Positions 37,701-49,522 of a stretch of DNA of 64,000 bases are shown one piece after another (the stretch's first letter is position 1; every line of letters starts with the position of its first letter). Position numbers and translations under genes: made by a program. Origin of the DNA: a bacterium. GTDB lineage: Bacteria; Verrucomicrobiota; Verrucomicrobiia; Limisphaerales; RI-55. The stretch covers positions 42,575 through 106,574 of the forward strand of contig WGOC01000027.1 of NCBI GenBank assembly GCA_016124235.1, in the 5' to 3' direction. The notes beneath the pieces were generated by a model that was given only the letters and a program-made list of their open reading frames with translations, did no database searches and was not told where the DNA came from.

Positions 37701-40700
37701 TTATCTGGTTGTCGCGCGAAATGCGGCGCGGCTCATGACCAATTATCCCAATCTCAATTCCGGTAATACCGTTGGCGATTACTCCGGCAATCTGAGTCAC
37801 GGAGGTGAACATATCGAACTGGCGATGCCGGACACGGTCGTGTCGACCAACAGCACGGGCATTTCGATCACCAACACTATTCACATCACGGTAGCGGAGG
37901 TGAACTATTCCGATGGCGGACGTTGGGGCCAATGGGCGGACGGCGGCGGCAGCAGTTTGGAATTGATCGATCCCAATGCTGATCCTCGTCTGGCCGGCAA
38001 CTGGGCAGACAGCGATGAATCCAACAAGGCCGGTTGGACCGTGATCGAACATACCAACGTGTTGGACAACGGCATCCTGAACAGCAGCTTTCCTGATATC
38101 GACCGATTGCAAATGATGTTGCTCGGCGCTGGTGAATGCTTGGTGGACGACGTCGAAGTGATCGATGCCAACGGCAATGAACTACTCACAAACGGCGGTT
38201 TTGACATCGGCCTGACCGACTGGACGCCGCAAGGCACGCATGATCATTCTTACTTGGAAACCAGTGGCGGCTATGCTTCGCCAGCCTGTCTCCATGTGAT
38301 GGCTTCGGGCCGCGGTGACACGGGCGCCAATCGCATTTTCGCGCCACTGATTGCGCCTTTAACTCCCGGAACGACCGCCACGCTGCGCGCCAGGGTTCGC
38401 TGGATGCGGGGTCATCCGGAGTTTCTGCTGCGCACTCGCGGGGGGCATATCGAGGCGTACGGTCCGCTCAATGTTCCGACAAATCTCGGAACGCCCGGAG
38501 CCGCCAATAGCCGGCGTATTTCGAATGCAGGTCCGGCGATTTACGAAGTGGCCCATTCGCCCGTGTTGCCGGCCGCTAACCAAAGTATCGTCGTAACGGC
38601 GCGCTTTCACGATCGCGACGGCATCAACGGTCCTCAATTGGTTTACCGACTCGACCCGGCGACGACGCCGAACTATGTGGCCATGCGGGATGATGGTCAG
38701 GCGGGCGACGCTGTTTCCGGCGACGGAATCTACAGCGCGACGATACCGGGGCAGGCCGCCGGGCAATTGGTTGCTTTCTATGTCGCCTGCGGGGATCCGC
38801 TTGGCGCGCTGTCGCTATTCCCTGCCGATGCGCCGACTCATGAATGTCTGGTGCGGTTTGGTGAACCGACACCATACGGCAGTTTTCCGGCGTATCGCGT
38901 GTGGATCACGGCGGCGACCGAACAGACTTGGATCAATCGCGAGAGAAACAGCAACGAACCGCTCGACGCCACGTTTGTCTACGGAAACACCCGTGCGGTT
39001 TATAACGTCGGCACGCTTTACAGCGGGAGCCCGTGGCACACGCCGGGTTACAATGGTCCGCTCGGCAATCAGTGTGACTACGTCGTCGTTTTTCCGGCGG
39101 ACGATCAGTTTCTGGGGACGACCGATTTTGTCCTCGCGACCGTGGGTAATCTGGGCAACGACAACACGGCGCAAAGAGAACAGATGGCGTATTGGATGAT
39201 GGACAAGATGGGCGTGTACAATAACTACCGGCGTTATTTCCACATGTTCCTCAATGGCCAGGAGCGGGGCATGATATTTGAAGACGCACAACAACCGAGC
39301 GGCGATCTGGTTGACGAATGGTTTCCGGGCAAGACCGGTGGTGATCTGCACAAGGTCGAGGATTGGTTCGAGTTCGATGATTCGGGAGACAACCATCTGA
39401 TCAACGTTGACGCGACCCTTCAGGATTTCACAACCACCGGCGGCGAAAAGAAACTCGCCCGCTACCGTTGGAACTGGCGCAAACGGGCCGTGAAGGATTC
39501 AGCCAACGAATATGCGGATCTGTTCCGTTTGGTGGATGCGATCAACGCACCAACCAGCGATGATCTTGTGCAGGAGTTGCCTGCAGTCATGGATGTCGAG
39601 CAATGGCTGCGTGTGTTCACCGTGGAGCACATCGTTGGTAACTGGGATTCCTACGGCTACAACCGCGGAAAAAACATGTACGCCTACAAGCCACCCGGCG
39701 ATCGCTGGCAATTGTTGCCGTGGGACATCGATTTCGTACTCGGCTCCGGCAGCGACGGTCCGACGACTTCGATGTTCAACACCGTGGCACCGATGATCAG
39801 TCGGTTGTACAACCATCCCGCTTTTCAGCGTTTGTATTGGCAATCAATGATCGACGCGGTCAACGGACCGCTGGCGCCGGGTACGGCCAATCCGTATTTC
39901 GATGCAAAATACGCCGGCATGATTGCGAATGGTCTCTCCGTGGCCGACGGAACGGAAACCGAATTGTTCATTGCGCAACGGCGCGATTATTTGCAGCAAC
40001 AGATCGCAGCGGCGGATGCCGGCTTTGCCATTACCAGTAACGGGGGCGCGGACTTCAGCATCACGACAAACACTTTGAGTTTGCAGGGAACTGCGCCGTT
40101 GGAAATGCATACGCTTGAGGTGAATGGCGTGGCTTATCCGATTTACTGGACGGCGCCAACCGCGTGGACGGTGAACATTTCGCTGAAGCCGGGTGCCAAC
40201 GCAATCAACTTCGTTGGTCGCGACGGGCAGGGGAATGCGCTTGCTGGTGCGAGTGGATCGATCAATGTGAATTACACCGGCACGGCCGATCCGTTGATTG
40301 GCAGCGTGGTCATCAATGAGATCATGTACAATCCGGCGGTGGCCAATTCCGGCTACGTCGAACTCTACAATCGTTCGACCGGCACTTCGTTTGATCTTTC
40401 CGGACTTCAACTGAACGGCGTGGACCTGACTCTGCCGGGTGGAACCGTCATAGCCCCGGGTGGATACCTTGTCTTTGCGAAGAACAAGACAGTGTTTGCT
40501 GAAACCTACGGACTCACGATTCCGGTCGCCGCTGAATTCAACGGCAGTCTCGACAACGGAGGCGAAACGATTTCGTTAATCCAACCGGGCGCCACGCCGG
40601 CGGAGGATGTCGTCATCGACGCCGTCCGCTATGACAACAATCTTCCTTGGGCGAGCGCGGCAGATGGAACCGGTGCCTCGTTACAGTTGCGTGATTCGAG

Positions 40701-41943
40701 TCGCGACAACAATCGCGTGGGCAATTGGGCGGCGGTGGCACCCGGTGGTGCGCAAAGTCCCGCCACGCCGGGCGCGGTCAATTCAACCCTGTTGAGTCTT
40801 CCCGCGTTTCCCAATGTCTGGATCAATGAAATTCAGCCCATCAACATAACCGGTCCGGTTGATCCATCGAACCAGCATGATCCGTGGCTCGAACTCTACA
40901 ATGGCGGTGGAACGGTGGTGGATTTGTCCGGTCTTTATCTTTCCGATAATTACTCAAACCTGACGATGTGGGCGTTTCCGTCCGGCGCATCGATCAATCC
41001 GGGTCAGTGGCTTGTCGTCTGGTTGGACGGCGACACCGTGCAAAATAAACTGGGCGATTATCACACCAGCTTCCGTATAAACGCGACGGCTGGCGGCGTG
41101 GCAATGACGCGGTCGGTCGGCGGAACACCCGTCGTTCTGGACTTCATGGATTACCAAAATGTCGTGGCTGACCGCTCGATCGGACTCTACCCCGATGGCG
41201 CACAGTACGGAAACGCGTCCTTCTATTTCGCAACGCCGGGCGCAGCCAACACCACGTCATTCCCGCTGGTGAACGTTTTGATCAACGAGTGGATGGCGGA
41301 CAACACTTACACATTGGGCAATCCCATCGATGGCAAGTTTGATGATTGGTTTGAACTTTATAATGCGGGAAGTTCAGCCGTGAATCTGTCGGGCTTCTAC
41401 CTCACCGACACAACGGCTGATCCAACACAATGGCAGGTGCCTCTGGGAACGAGCATTCCAGCCAAGGGATACCTGCTGGTCTGGGCGGACGGCCGAACCG
41501 GCGACTTGACGACTTCGCCGTTGCACGCTGGTTTCAAACTGAGCAAGTCGGGCGAAATGATCGCGCTTTATGCGCCCAATTTAAGCCTCGTCGATTCGGT
41601 GATGTTTGGTGCGCAGGTCTCGGATGTGTCGCAAGGCCGCTTCACCGACGGAGCGGTGGCGCCTTATCCATTCCTCACGACACCGACGCCGGGCAGTGCC
41701 AACATTTACAATCCACCGGCGATTCTCCCACAGAGCGTGGTACGCGATGGCAACGGTTGGACGACGGTGTCCTGGGAAGCGGAGTCGGGACGCTATTATG
41801 ACGTGCTCTACAAAAATGATCTCAACGATCCCACCTGGACTTTGTTGGGACAATTTCAAGCGACATCCAATTCGCGAACGATTCTGGACCAGACGTCCGG
41901 CGGCGTTCCTGAGCGCTTCTACTTGATTCAATTGCTGCCTTGA
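34795..41943 (+). CDS. Giant secreted surface protein with PA14, Ig-like, lamin-tail and CotH domains
   Basis: 2382 residues from ATG 34795; the frame is open further upstream but lacks conserved content. A signal peptide ends near SSRAQ (residue 34). Domains in order: PA14-like (about 37-222), Ig-like (228-313), a Big_5-like strand domain (318-418), a LamG/DUF1349-like domain (422-597) and three lamin-tail domains (620-772, 784-902, 915-1072). A CBM-like segment (1099-1215) and a CotH kinase-like domain (about 1365-1745) follow, then three more lamin-tail domains (1838-1983, 2007-2152, 2161-2302) and a C-terminal module. The lamin-tail starts share V-V-I-N-E-I-M-Y. CotH motifs are intact: GNWDSYGYNRGKNMYAY and LPWDIDFVLG. 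CotH proteins are secreted atypical kinases in spore coats and cellulosomes. Adhesion or surface assembly is inferred. Confidence 0.88.
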   Translation: MTNPSAKLLRFRYHPLIGKLVLAIAMAVVFSSRAQDVVGIYREVFTGIQNTTVASLTNAPSFPDGATSSNILSDLFETPVDVADYYGQRLRAILVAPYTGNYTFFICSDDQSYLYLSPTDNPASKQLIAAEPQWNSSRDWGSTTRRTGATDIFPAMDPANPANRSDAAFGTIYLTAGQRCYIEALHKEGGGGDNLSVAWYRPDGGGGTVFEGPIPASNFRAYGVPFPSPPVITQQPVDVTVVERESAQFQVTASSLASLNYQWQLEGGDISGATDSTYQIPIVALSQNNQHYRCVVYNGLGTNVTSMATLHVSVDSVKPTVVRVMNEGFNKILVVFSEPVESSSALYGLNYWLKVKETLEPVVLLGSPEFVDSDHRVVSYATASMSANIEYLLIVSNVRDTAATPNVILPDTLATFIASDYTPWNIGDLSQSGTATQVTGGYDLTVASSGIAGAADQMLFNYQLRTGDFDVSVQVPAIANSDAWALGGLMARETLSTNSLFAGVFATPSISGVQMRSRSSTGGDVTSSSSLPVNDPYTWLRLKRAGDVFTGYVSYDGATWYQVSTVTITAPATMYLGMAATSNNSMLGTVAQFRNIGTVAGGTISSVAPQFEPVGPSSRRTGLIISEIMYHPAARTDGRVLEFLELMNTTPFPQDISGYRLSGTIDFTFADSTTLAPGQYIVIAANPADLSAIYGINGVYGPYSGSLDSGSRQVRLRNNLGAVLLDVSYSNKSPWPVAADGAGHSLVLRKPSYGENSAQAWTASDRFGGSPGAQDGQRFDALKNVVINEFLAHTDLPDVDYIELYNHSNAPIDLSGTVLTDNASTNKFVIPSGTTIAARGFLSWNENQLGFALSAAGERIYFIDPAGQRVVDAVRFEGQENGVSTGRVPDGANAFYRLTAKTPGAANGTRRLESVVINEIMYHPISEDDDDAYVELYNRSSSAVDVSGWEFVDGINYTMPANTLIAANGYLVVARNAARLMTNYPNLNSGNTVGDYSGNLSHGGEHIELAMPDTVVSTNSTGISITNTIHITVAEVNYSDGGRWGQWADGGGSSLELIDPNADPRLAGNWADSDESNKAGWTVIEHTNVLDNGILNSSFPDIDRLQMMLLGAGECLVDDVEVIDANGNELLTNGGFDIGLTDWTPQGTHDHSYLETSGGYASPACLHVMASGRGDTGANRIFAPLIAPLTPGTTATLRARVRWMRGHPEFLLRTRGGHIEAYGPLNVPTNLGTPGAANSRRISNAGPAIYEVAHSPVLPAANQSIVVTARFHDRDGINGPQLVYRLDPATTPNYVAMRDDGQAGDAVSGDGIYSATIPGQAAGQLVAFYVACGDPLGALSLFPADAPTHECLVRFGEPTPYGSFPAYRVWITAATEQTWINRERNSNEPLDATFVYGNTRAVYNVGTLYSGSPWHTPGYNGPLGNQCDYVVVFPADDQFLGTTDFVLATVGNLGNDNTAQREQMAYWMMDKMGVYNNYRRYFHMFLNGQERGMIFEDAQQPSGDLVDEWFPGKTGGDLHKVEDWFEFDDSGDNHLINVDATLQDFTTTGGEKKLARYRWNWRKRAVKDSANEYADLFRLVDAINAPTSDDLVQELPAVMDVEQWLRVFTVEHIVGNWDSYGYNRGKNMYAYKPPGDRWQLLPWDIDFVLGSGSDGPTTSMFNTVAPMISRLYNHPAFQRLYWQSMIDAVNGPLAPGTANPYFDAKYAGMIANGLSVADGTETELFIAQRRDYLQQQIAAADAGFAITSNGGADFSITTNTLSLQGTAPLEMHTLEVNGVAYPIYWTAPTAWTVNISLKPGANAINFVGRDGQGNALAGASGSINVNYTGTADPLIGSVVINEIMYNPAVANSGYVELYNRSTGTSFDLSGLQLNGVDLTLPGGTVIAPGGYLVFAKNKTVFAETYGLTIPVAAEFNGSLDNGGETISLIQPGATPAEDVVIDAVRYDNNLPWASAADGTGASLQLRDSSRDNNRVGNWAAVAPGGAQSPATPGAVNSTLLSLPAFPNVWINEIQPINITGPVDPSNQHDPWLELYNGGGTVVDLSGLYLSDNYSNLTMWAFPSGASINPGQWLVVWLDGDTVQNKLGDYHTSFRINATAGGVAMTRSVGGTPVVLDFMDYQNVVADRSIGLYPDGAQYGNASFYFATPGAANTTSFPLVNVLINEWMADNTYTLGNPIDGKFDDWFELYNAGSSAVNLSGFYLTDTTADPTQWQVPLGTSIPAKGYLLVWADGRTGDLTTSPLHAGFKLSKSGEMIALYAPNLSLVDSVMFGAQVSDVSQGRFTDGAVAPYPFLTTPTPGSANIYNPPAILPQSVVRDGNGWTTVSWEAESGRYYDVLYKNDLNDPTWTLLGQFQATSNSRTILDQTSGGVPERFYLIQLLP

Positions 41944-42395
41944 ATGGCCGCCGGTTGTTCGTTTCTTGAAATCGTGACCAGCGCAAGGCTATCTTTCTGG
42001 AATTCATAGTGGATAGAATGTGTGGCATATAAGTGCCGAACCCATTCACGCATAATTCCGTCAAGCTCAACGCGCCCCTCGGCCATCTGTAGCTGCTCGG
42101 CTTTGCCGAAGGCCACTGCAAACTTTTTCTTTGGAAAGAAAGGGACATCGAAATTATCCGGTGACACAGCGTTGAATCCATCAGCCGGCTTGAGGTAGAG
42201 AAAGATCGAGGAAAGCGATTGCGCTTCGTCAAACTTAAATTGAAATCCCTGGGGCTTTGATGTGGCCCAATAAACGTCCGCCGTGCCCTCGTGTAATCGG
42301 TCGAAGTCATAAACTACCTCTACGGCAAAGCTCTCAAGAATCTCTATTACTTCGTCATCTTTGAGTGCTTTGCCGATAAGGGGTAAGAATTTCAT
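41928..42395 (-). CDS. Small protein of unknown function downstream of gyrA
   Basis: 155 residues from ATG 42395, 19 bases after the gyrA stop on the same strand, so probably co-transcribed. It is soluble, acidic and aromatic-rich, with no signal peptide. Stretches such as FLPLIGKALKDDEVIEILES and VPFFPKKKFAVAFGKAEQ are in the general style of small contact-dependent immunity or ankyrin-associated proteins, but I cannot assign a family. Its last 16 bases overlap the 3' end of the giant surface-protein gene in convergent orientation. Confidence 0.65.
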   Translation of the reverse strand: MKFLPLIGKALKDDEVIEILESFAVEVVYDFDRLHEGTADVYWATSKPQGFQFKFDEAQSLSSIFLYLKPADGFNAVSPDNFDVPFFPKKKFAVAFGKAEQLQMAEGRVELDGIMREWVRHLYATHSIHYEFQKDSLALVTISRNEQPAAIQGSN

Positions 42396-42414
42396 GGTCG
42401 GCAAATGGGCTCGT

Positions 42415-45081
42415 TCACGCCGGCGGTAGCGGTGATTCCGGTTCCTGCGGCTCAGGCTGTTCCGATTGTTCGGTTTCACCTTCGTCACCGTTTTCTTCGA
42501 CGATCACGGGCGCGATCGCTTGCAGGCGATCGTTCTCGTCAATGTTGACCAATTTGACGCCCATGGTGTTGCGGCCGGCTTCGCGAATCTCCGCGACGCG
42601 GGTGCGCACCATCTGACCGCCGGTGGTGATCATCATGATCTCATCGGCATCACGGACGGTCAGCGCACCGACCACGTTGCCGGTCTTCTCAGCCGTCTTC
42701 ATCGTGATGATCCCTTTGCCGCCGCGGGATTGGACGCGGTATTCGCCGAAGTCCGTACGCTTGCCGATGCCTTTTTCGCCAGCAACCAGCAAGGTGGCAT
42801 CCGGCACGACGATCGTCGCCGCGACGATGGCGTCACCGTCCTCGAGCTTGATGCCGCGCACGCCGGTAGCCGGCCGGCCCATCGAGCGCACGTCGGCTTC
42901 TTGAAAGCGAATGCTCATGCCGTGGCTCGTAATCAGGATGAGGTCGTCGTTACCGTTGGTAAACTTCACTTCGATCAACGTGTCGCCCTCCGCGATTCCG
43001 ATCGCGATGATGCCGCCCTTTCGCACGTTCGCGAAATCGCTCAGCGGTGTCTTCTTCACCGTGCCGCCGCGTGTGGCGAAGAACAAATAACCATCCTGTT
43101 GCCAGGTGACGTCGTCCTTTTCCTCGGTTTGCCGAGCTTCAATGCGGATCAGTGCGGCCACCTTTTCGTCGGTCCGCAGTTCGAGCAGGTTGGCGATGCT
43201 CTTGCCCTTGGAAGTGCGCGACATGTCCGGCACGCCATGCACTCGTTCCACAAACACCCGGCCGGTATTGGTGAAGAACATCAGGTAATCATGCGTGCTC
43301 GCCGTGAACAGGTGCTCAATGAAATCAGCGTCCTGGCCTTCGACGACCGAGTCTTCGCGCGTCGCCATGCCGATCACACCCTTGCCGCCGCGCTTCTGGG
43401 CGCGGTAGGCGCTGATGTTGGTGCGCTTGATCAAACCCGCGTGCGTGAGCGTGATGATGACACCTTCGTTGGCGATCAGGTCTTCGATGGCAATTTCGCC
43501 TTCGTCCGGAACCAGTTCCGTCGAGCGTGGCGTCGCGTGCTTTTGCTGTATCGCGCGAAGTTCGTTCTTGATGATTTCGAGCACGCGCGATTCGCGGGCG
43601 AGGATGTCGAGGAGGTCCTTGATCTTCTCAATCAAAGCCGCGTATTCCGCACGGACCTTGTCGATTTCCAAACCGGTGAGCTGATACAATCGCAATTCCA
43701 GAATCGCGTTCGCCTGCGCTTCACTGAATTCATAACGGCCATTCTTCAAGCGGGCTTCGCTGCGGATCAGGATGCCCAGTTGTTCGACCTGTGCGCGGCT
43801 GAATTCATACGCCAGCAATTTGGTCCGGGCTTCGTCGCGATTGGCGGAACTCCGGATGATCCGGATGAATTCGTCGAGGTTCGAAAGGGCGATGATGTAA
43901 CCTTCGAGAACCTCCGCCCGGTCTTCCGCTTTCTTCAACTCAAACCGAGTGCGACGCAAAACAACTTCGCGGCGATGCTCGATGTAGCAGTTGATCAGTT
44001 CCTTCAGGTTCAGCACCTTGGGGCGACCGTGATCGATCGCCAAAATGTTTGAGGCAAAAGTGGTCTCGAGCTGGCTGTGCTTGTAGAGATTGTTGATGAC
44101 GACCTGTGGGATCGCGTCGCGCTTCAGCTCAATGACGATGCGCGTGTTCTCGTCGGATTCATTGCGCAAGGCAGAGATGTCCGTGATGACCTTCTCGTTG
44201 ACGAGTTGCGCGATGCGTTCCTCGAGCGCGGCGCGGTTCACGTTGAACGGAATCTCCGTGATGATGAGTTGTTCGCGACCGTTCTTGAGCGTTTCCGCTT
44301 CGATCTTGCCGCGCAATTTTACGCTGCCGCGGCCCGTGTGGAAATACTGTTTGATCCCCTCGATGCCGCACACCATGCCCCCGGTCGGGAAGTCCGGACC
44401 CTTGATGAAGTGCATCAACTCAAGGATCGAAATGGCCGGGTTGTCGATTTGCGCGCAGATGCCGTCGATGACTTCGCCCAGGTTGTGCGGCGGAATGTTG
44501 GTGGCCATGCCGACGGCAATGCCGGTGCCGCCGTTTACCAGCAAATTGGGAAACGCCGCCGGAAAAACCGTCGGTTCCGTCATGCGTTCGTCGTAATTCG
44601 GAACGAAGTCGACCGTGTCCTGCTCCATGTCCTGCATCATCGCGGCACCCAGATGCGTCAGGCGCGCTTCGGTATACCGCATGGCCGCCGGCGGATCGTT
44701 TTCGATGGAGCCAAAGTTACCGCGACCATCGACCAGCTTCTCGCGCATCGCCCAAGCCTGGGCCATGTGTACGAGCGTCGGATAGATCACCGCTTCGCCG
44801 TGGGGATGGTAATTACCGCTCGTGTCACCGCAGATCTTCGCGCACTTGTAATGCTTGCGTCCCGGAAAGAGCGACAGTTCGTGCATCGCGTAAAGAATGC
44901 GGCGTTGGCTGGGTTTCAAACCATCGCGCACATCAGGCAACGCGCGGGAGATAATCACCGACATTGAGTAATCAAGGAAAGATGCCTTGATCTCGTCGGC
45001 TACGTTGATTTTCTGCACCTTTTCGTTGGGCGCATAAATGGAACCGCTGTTCGGCGGTTGCTGGTCATTGTCGTCTGGCAT
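42415..45081 (-). CDS. gyrA: DNA gyrase subunit A
   Basis: 888 residues, ATG at 45081. The breakage-reunion domain carries catalytic Tyr136 in AAMRYTEARL and LVDGRGNFGSIENDPPAA. A coiled-coil and tower region follow. The C-terminal pinwheel holds repeated blades, including the GyrA box QKRGGKGV in blade 1 and a second QSRGGKGI. An acidic Pro/Glu-rich tail ends the protein. With GyrB it introduces negative supercoils. The quinolone-contact loop reads HPHGEAVIYP (residues 92-101): the position of E. coli Ser83 is Ala97 and that of Asp87 is Pro101. It is preceded on the same strand by vapC (23-base gap) and vapB, which split it from gyrB. Confidence 0.97.
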   Translation of the reverse strand: MPDDNDQQPPNSGSIYAPNEKVQKINVADEIKASFLDYSMSVIISRALPDVRDGLKPSQRRILYAMHELSLFPGRKHYKCAKICGDTSGNYHPHGEAVIYPTLVHMAQAWAMREKLVDGRGNFGSIENDPPAAMRYTEARLTHLGAAMMQDMEQDTVDFVPNYDERMTEPTVFPAAFPNLLVNGGTGIAVGMATNIPPHNLGEVIDGICAQIDNPAISILELMHFIKGPDFPTGGMVCGIEGIKQYFHTGRGSVKLRGKIEAETLKNGREQLIITEIPFNVNRAALEERIAQLVNEKVITDISALRNESDENTRIVIELKRDAIPQVVINNLYKHSQLETTFASNILAIDHGRPKVLNLKELINCYIEHRREVVLRRTRFELKKAEDRAEVLEGYIIALSNLDEFIRIIRSSANRDEARTKLLAYEFSRAQVEQLGILIRSEARLKNGRYEFSEAQANAILELRLYQLTGLEIDKVRAEYAALIEKIKDLLDILARESRVLEIIKNELRAIQQKHATPRSTELVPDEGEIAIEDLIANEGVIITLTHAGLIKRTNISAYRAQKRGGKGVIGMATREDSVVEGQDADFIEHLFTASTHDYLMFFTNTGRVFVERVHGVPDMSRTSKGKSIANLLELRTDEKVAALIRIEARQTEEKDDVTWQQDGYLFFATRGGTVKKTPLSDFANVRKGGIIAIGIAEGDTLIEVKFTNGNDDLILITSHGMSIRFQEADVRSMGRPATGVRGIKLEDGDAIVAATIVVPDATLLVAGEKGIGKRTDFGEYRVQSRGGKGIITMKTAEKTGNVVGALTVRDADEIMMITTGGQMVRTRVAEIREAGRNTMGVKLVNIDENDRLQAIAPVIVEENGDEGETEQSEQPEPQEPESPLPPA

Positions 45082-45104
45082 TTTTTAAATTTCTCGCAAA
45101 CCCA

Positions 45105-45542
45105 CTATTTGTCCGGCGCGTCGGGCGGAAATACTGGCAAGCCCAGTTTGTTGGCGGCCTCGCGCATCCGCCGGTCGGTCGTCACCAGCGGAAACTGCTG
45201 ACATAGATCGGCACTCGCCACATGAATGGCGTCGAGCGTTCGCAGCGGCACGTTGGGATGACACTGGTTGAGCACGTGGTTGGCTTTGTTCAATGCAACG
45301 CGATTCAGAGGTACTGTGATGATCGTTCCGCGTCCGATGAGCGATTGAAACCGATCCGCCGCCCGATCCCGGAGAGCGGCGGGAATTTTTCCCGCCCGCT
45401 CCTTGGCGATCAGGGCCGCGAACACTTCCGTCCAAGCCAGCTCTGATGTGTGCAAGAGTTGGCCCGCGCAGTACTGCGAAAACATCACGCTGTCGGGTTC
45501 GGGTGACAGCAGCTTCACGAGAATGCAGGAGTCCAAATACAT
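45105..45542 (-). CDS. vapC: VapC-type PIN-domain toxin
   Basis: 145 residues, ATG at 45542, six bases after the stop of the antitoxin gene. The PIN-domain metal-binding acids are all present: D4 in MYLDSCILVK, E39 in ELAWTEVFAAL, D104 in RTLDAIHVASA and D123 in LVTTDRRMREAA. PIN toxins are Mg-dependent ribonucleases that cleave tRNA or rRNA when not bound by their antitoxin. The pair sits between gyrB and gyrA, which is unusual; expression may be tied to gyrase transcription. All catalytic residues look intact, so the toxin is probably active. Confidence 0.9.
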   Translation of the reverse strand: MYLDSCILVKLLSPEPDSVMFSQYCAGQLLHTSELAWTEVFAALIAKERAGKIPAALRDRAADRFQSLIGRGTIITVPLNRVALNKANHVLNQCHPNVPLRTLDAIHVASADLCQQFPLVTTDRRMREAANKLGLPVFPPDAPDK

Positions 45543-45548
45543 CGTGAG

Positions 45549-48528
<2,980 letters not shown>

Positions 48529-48667
48529 TCAACAGGTATTTCGGCGAAAAACTGGCAAAACTACGCAACTGGCTGTGGTGGAAACGTTGGCCGGACCCAA
48601 GATATTGTGCGGTTGGTGTGCGATGGAGTGAATTGGGACCAATCGGCCTCCTATCTCGGAACCAACC

Positions 48668-49438
48668 TCAGGAACCGCGGGACTGAACCTGACGCATCAG
48701 GCCCTTGGCGCGGCTGATCCAGACGCGGTCACGCCGTCGCTGGAAAATCGGTGAATACTGCTCGTCAGCCAGCGTTTCCTGCAGGATCGAGCGGGCTTTT
48801 TCGAGTTCGTTTTTCTGGATCAACAGTTCGGCCAATTGCACGCGGGCGCGCGGGTAGGAATGGTTTTCCAGCACGCGTTCCCAGAGCTGGATCGCGGAGT
48901 CCGGCGAACCGAGTTTCATGTGCGTTTCGGCAAGAGCCATGAGCGTGAACCCGTAGTCGTGTTTCGGGTCTTGTTGGGCGACCTTTTGCAGAAGTTCCAA
49001 AGCTTCCTGGGCTTTGCCGAGTCGCAATAAACACTGCCCCAGATGCGCCTGGATGTCGGTGTCGTTGCCGTCGCGTTTGAACGCCTCCCGGTAGGTTTGC
49101 TCGGCCTTGTCGTATTTGCCCTGATGGAAATAGATGTCCGCGAGTTGCAGGTAGTGTTGTGCGTTGTCCAGGTGATGGATCTTGCCTTCCAGTTCGCGGA
49201 TCCGCCGGCGATCAAACGTGCCCGGCAGCTCGAACCCAGACAGGGACGGGCCCGATGAATACTGCCGATAAACGAGGAAATAATAGAGAATCGCGCTCAG
49301 TCCGAAACTGTTCCAGTAGAAGACCGCCAGCCCGATGAAGACGGCCCAAAACCACTCCTCGCGACGGATCGCGTCGACCAGCATCCACACTTGGAAAACC
49401 AGCATCGCCCAGCGGATGATGTCGACCATTGATGCCAT
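48668..49438 (-). CDS. Membrane-anchored tetratricopeptide repeat protein
   Basis: 256 residues from ATG 49438 (ATG 49429 is nearly equivalent). Two hydrophobic segments, at about residues 4-20 and 25-52 (AVFIGLAVFYWNSFGLSAIL), place the rest in the cytoplasm or periplasm. From about 90 there are four to five TPR units, for example AQHYLQLADIYFHQGKYDKA, DIQAHLGQCLLRLGKAQEAL and HYGF-like HDYGFTLMALAETHMKLG. TPRs mediate protein-protein contact. The partner is unknown. It diverges from the DNA glycosylase gene with 84 bases between starts. Confidence 0.8.
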   Translation of the reverse strand: MASMVDIIRWAMLVFQVWMLVDAIRREEWFWAVFIGLAVFYWNSFGLSAILYYFLVYRQYSSGPSLSGFELPGTFDRRRIRELEGKIHHLDNAQHYLQLADIYFHQGKYDKAEQTYREAFKRDGNDTDIQAHLGQCLLRLGKAQEALELLQKVAQQDPKHDYGFTLMALAETHMKLGSPDSAIQLWERVLENHSYPRARVQLAELLIQKNELEKARSILQETLADEQYSPIFQRRRDRVWISRAKGLMRQVQSRGS

Positions 49439-49522
49439 GAAATACGCGTCGGACGTTAGTGATTTGCGGAAAGCCGGGCAAACAAACTTTGCTCCGGATG
49501 GCCGGTTCAATAATCTTGGGTC

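Noticed and set aside
42466..44052. Long plus-strand frame (528 codons) across gyrA
   Set aside because: Antisense shadow of gyrA, with no family motif and no start context.
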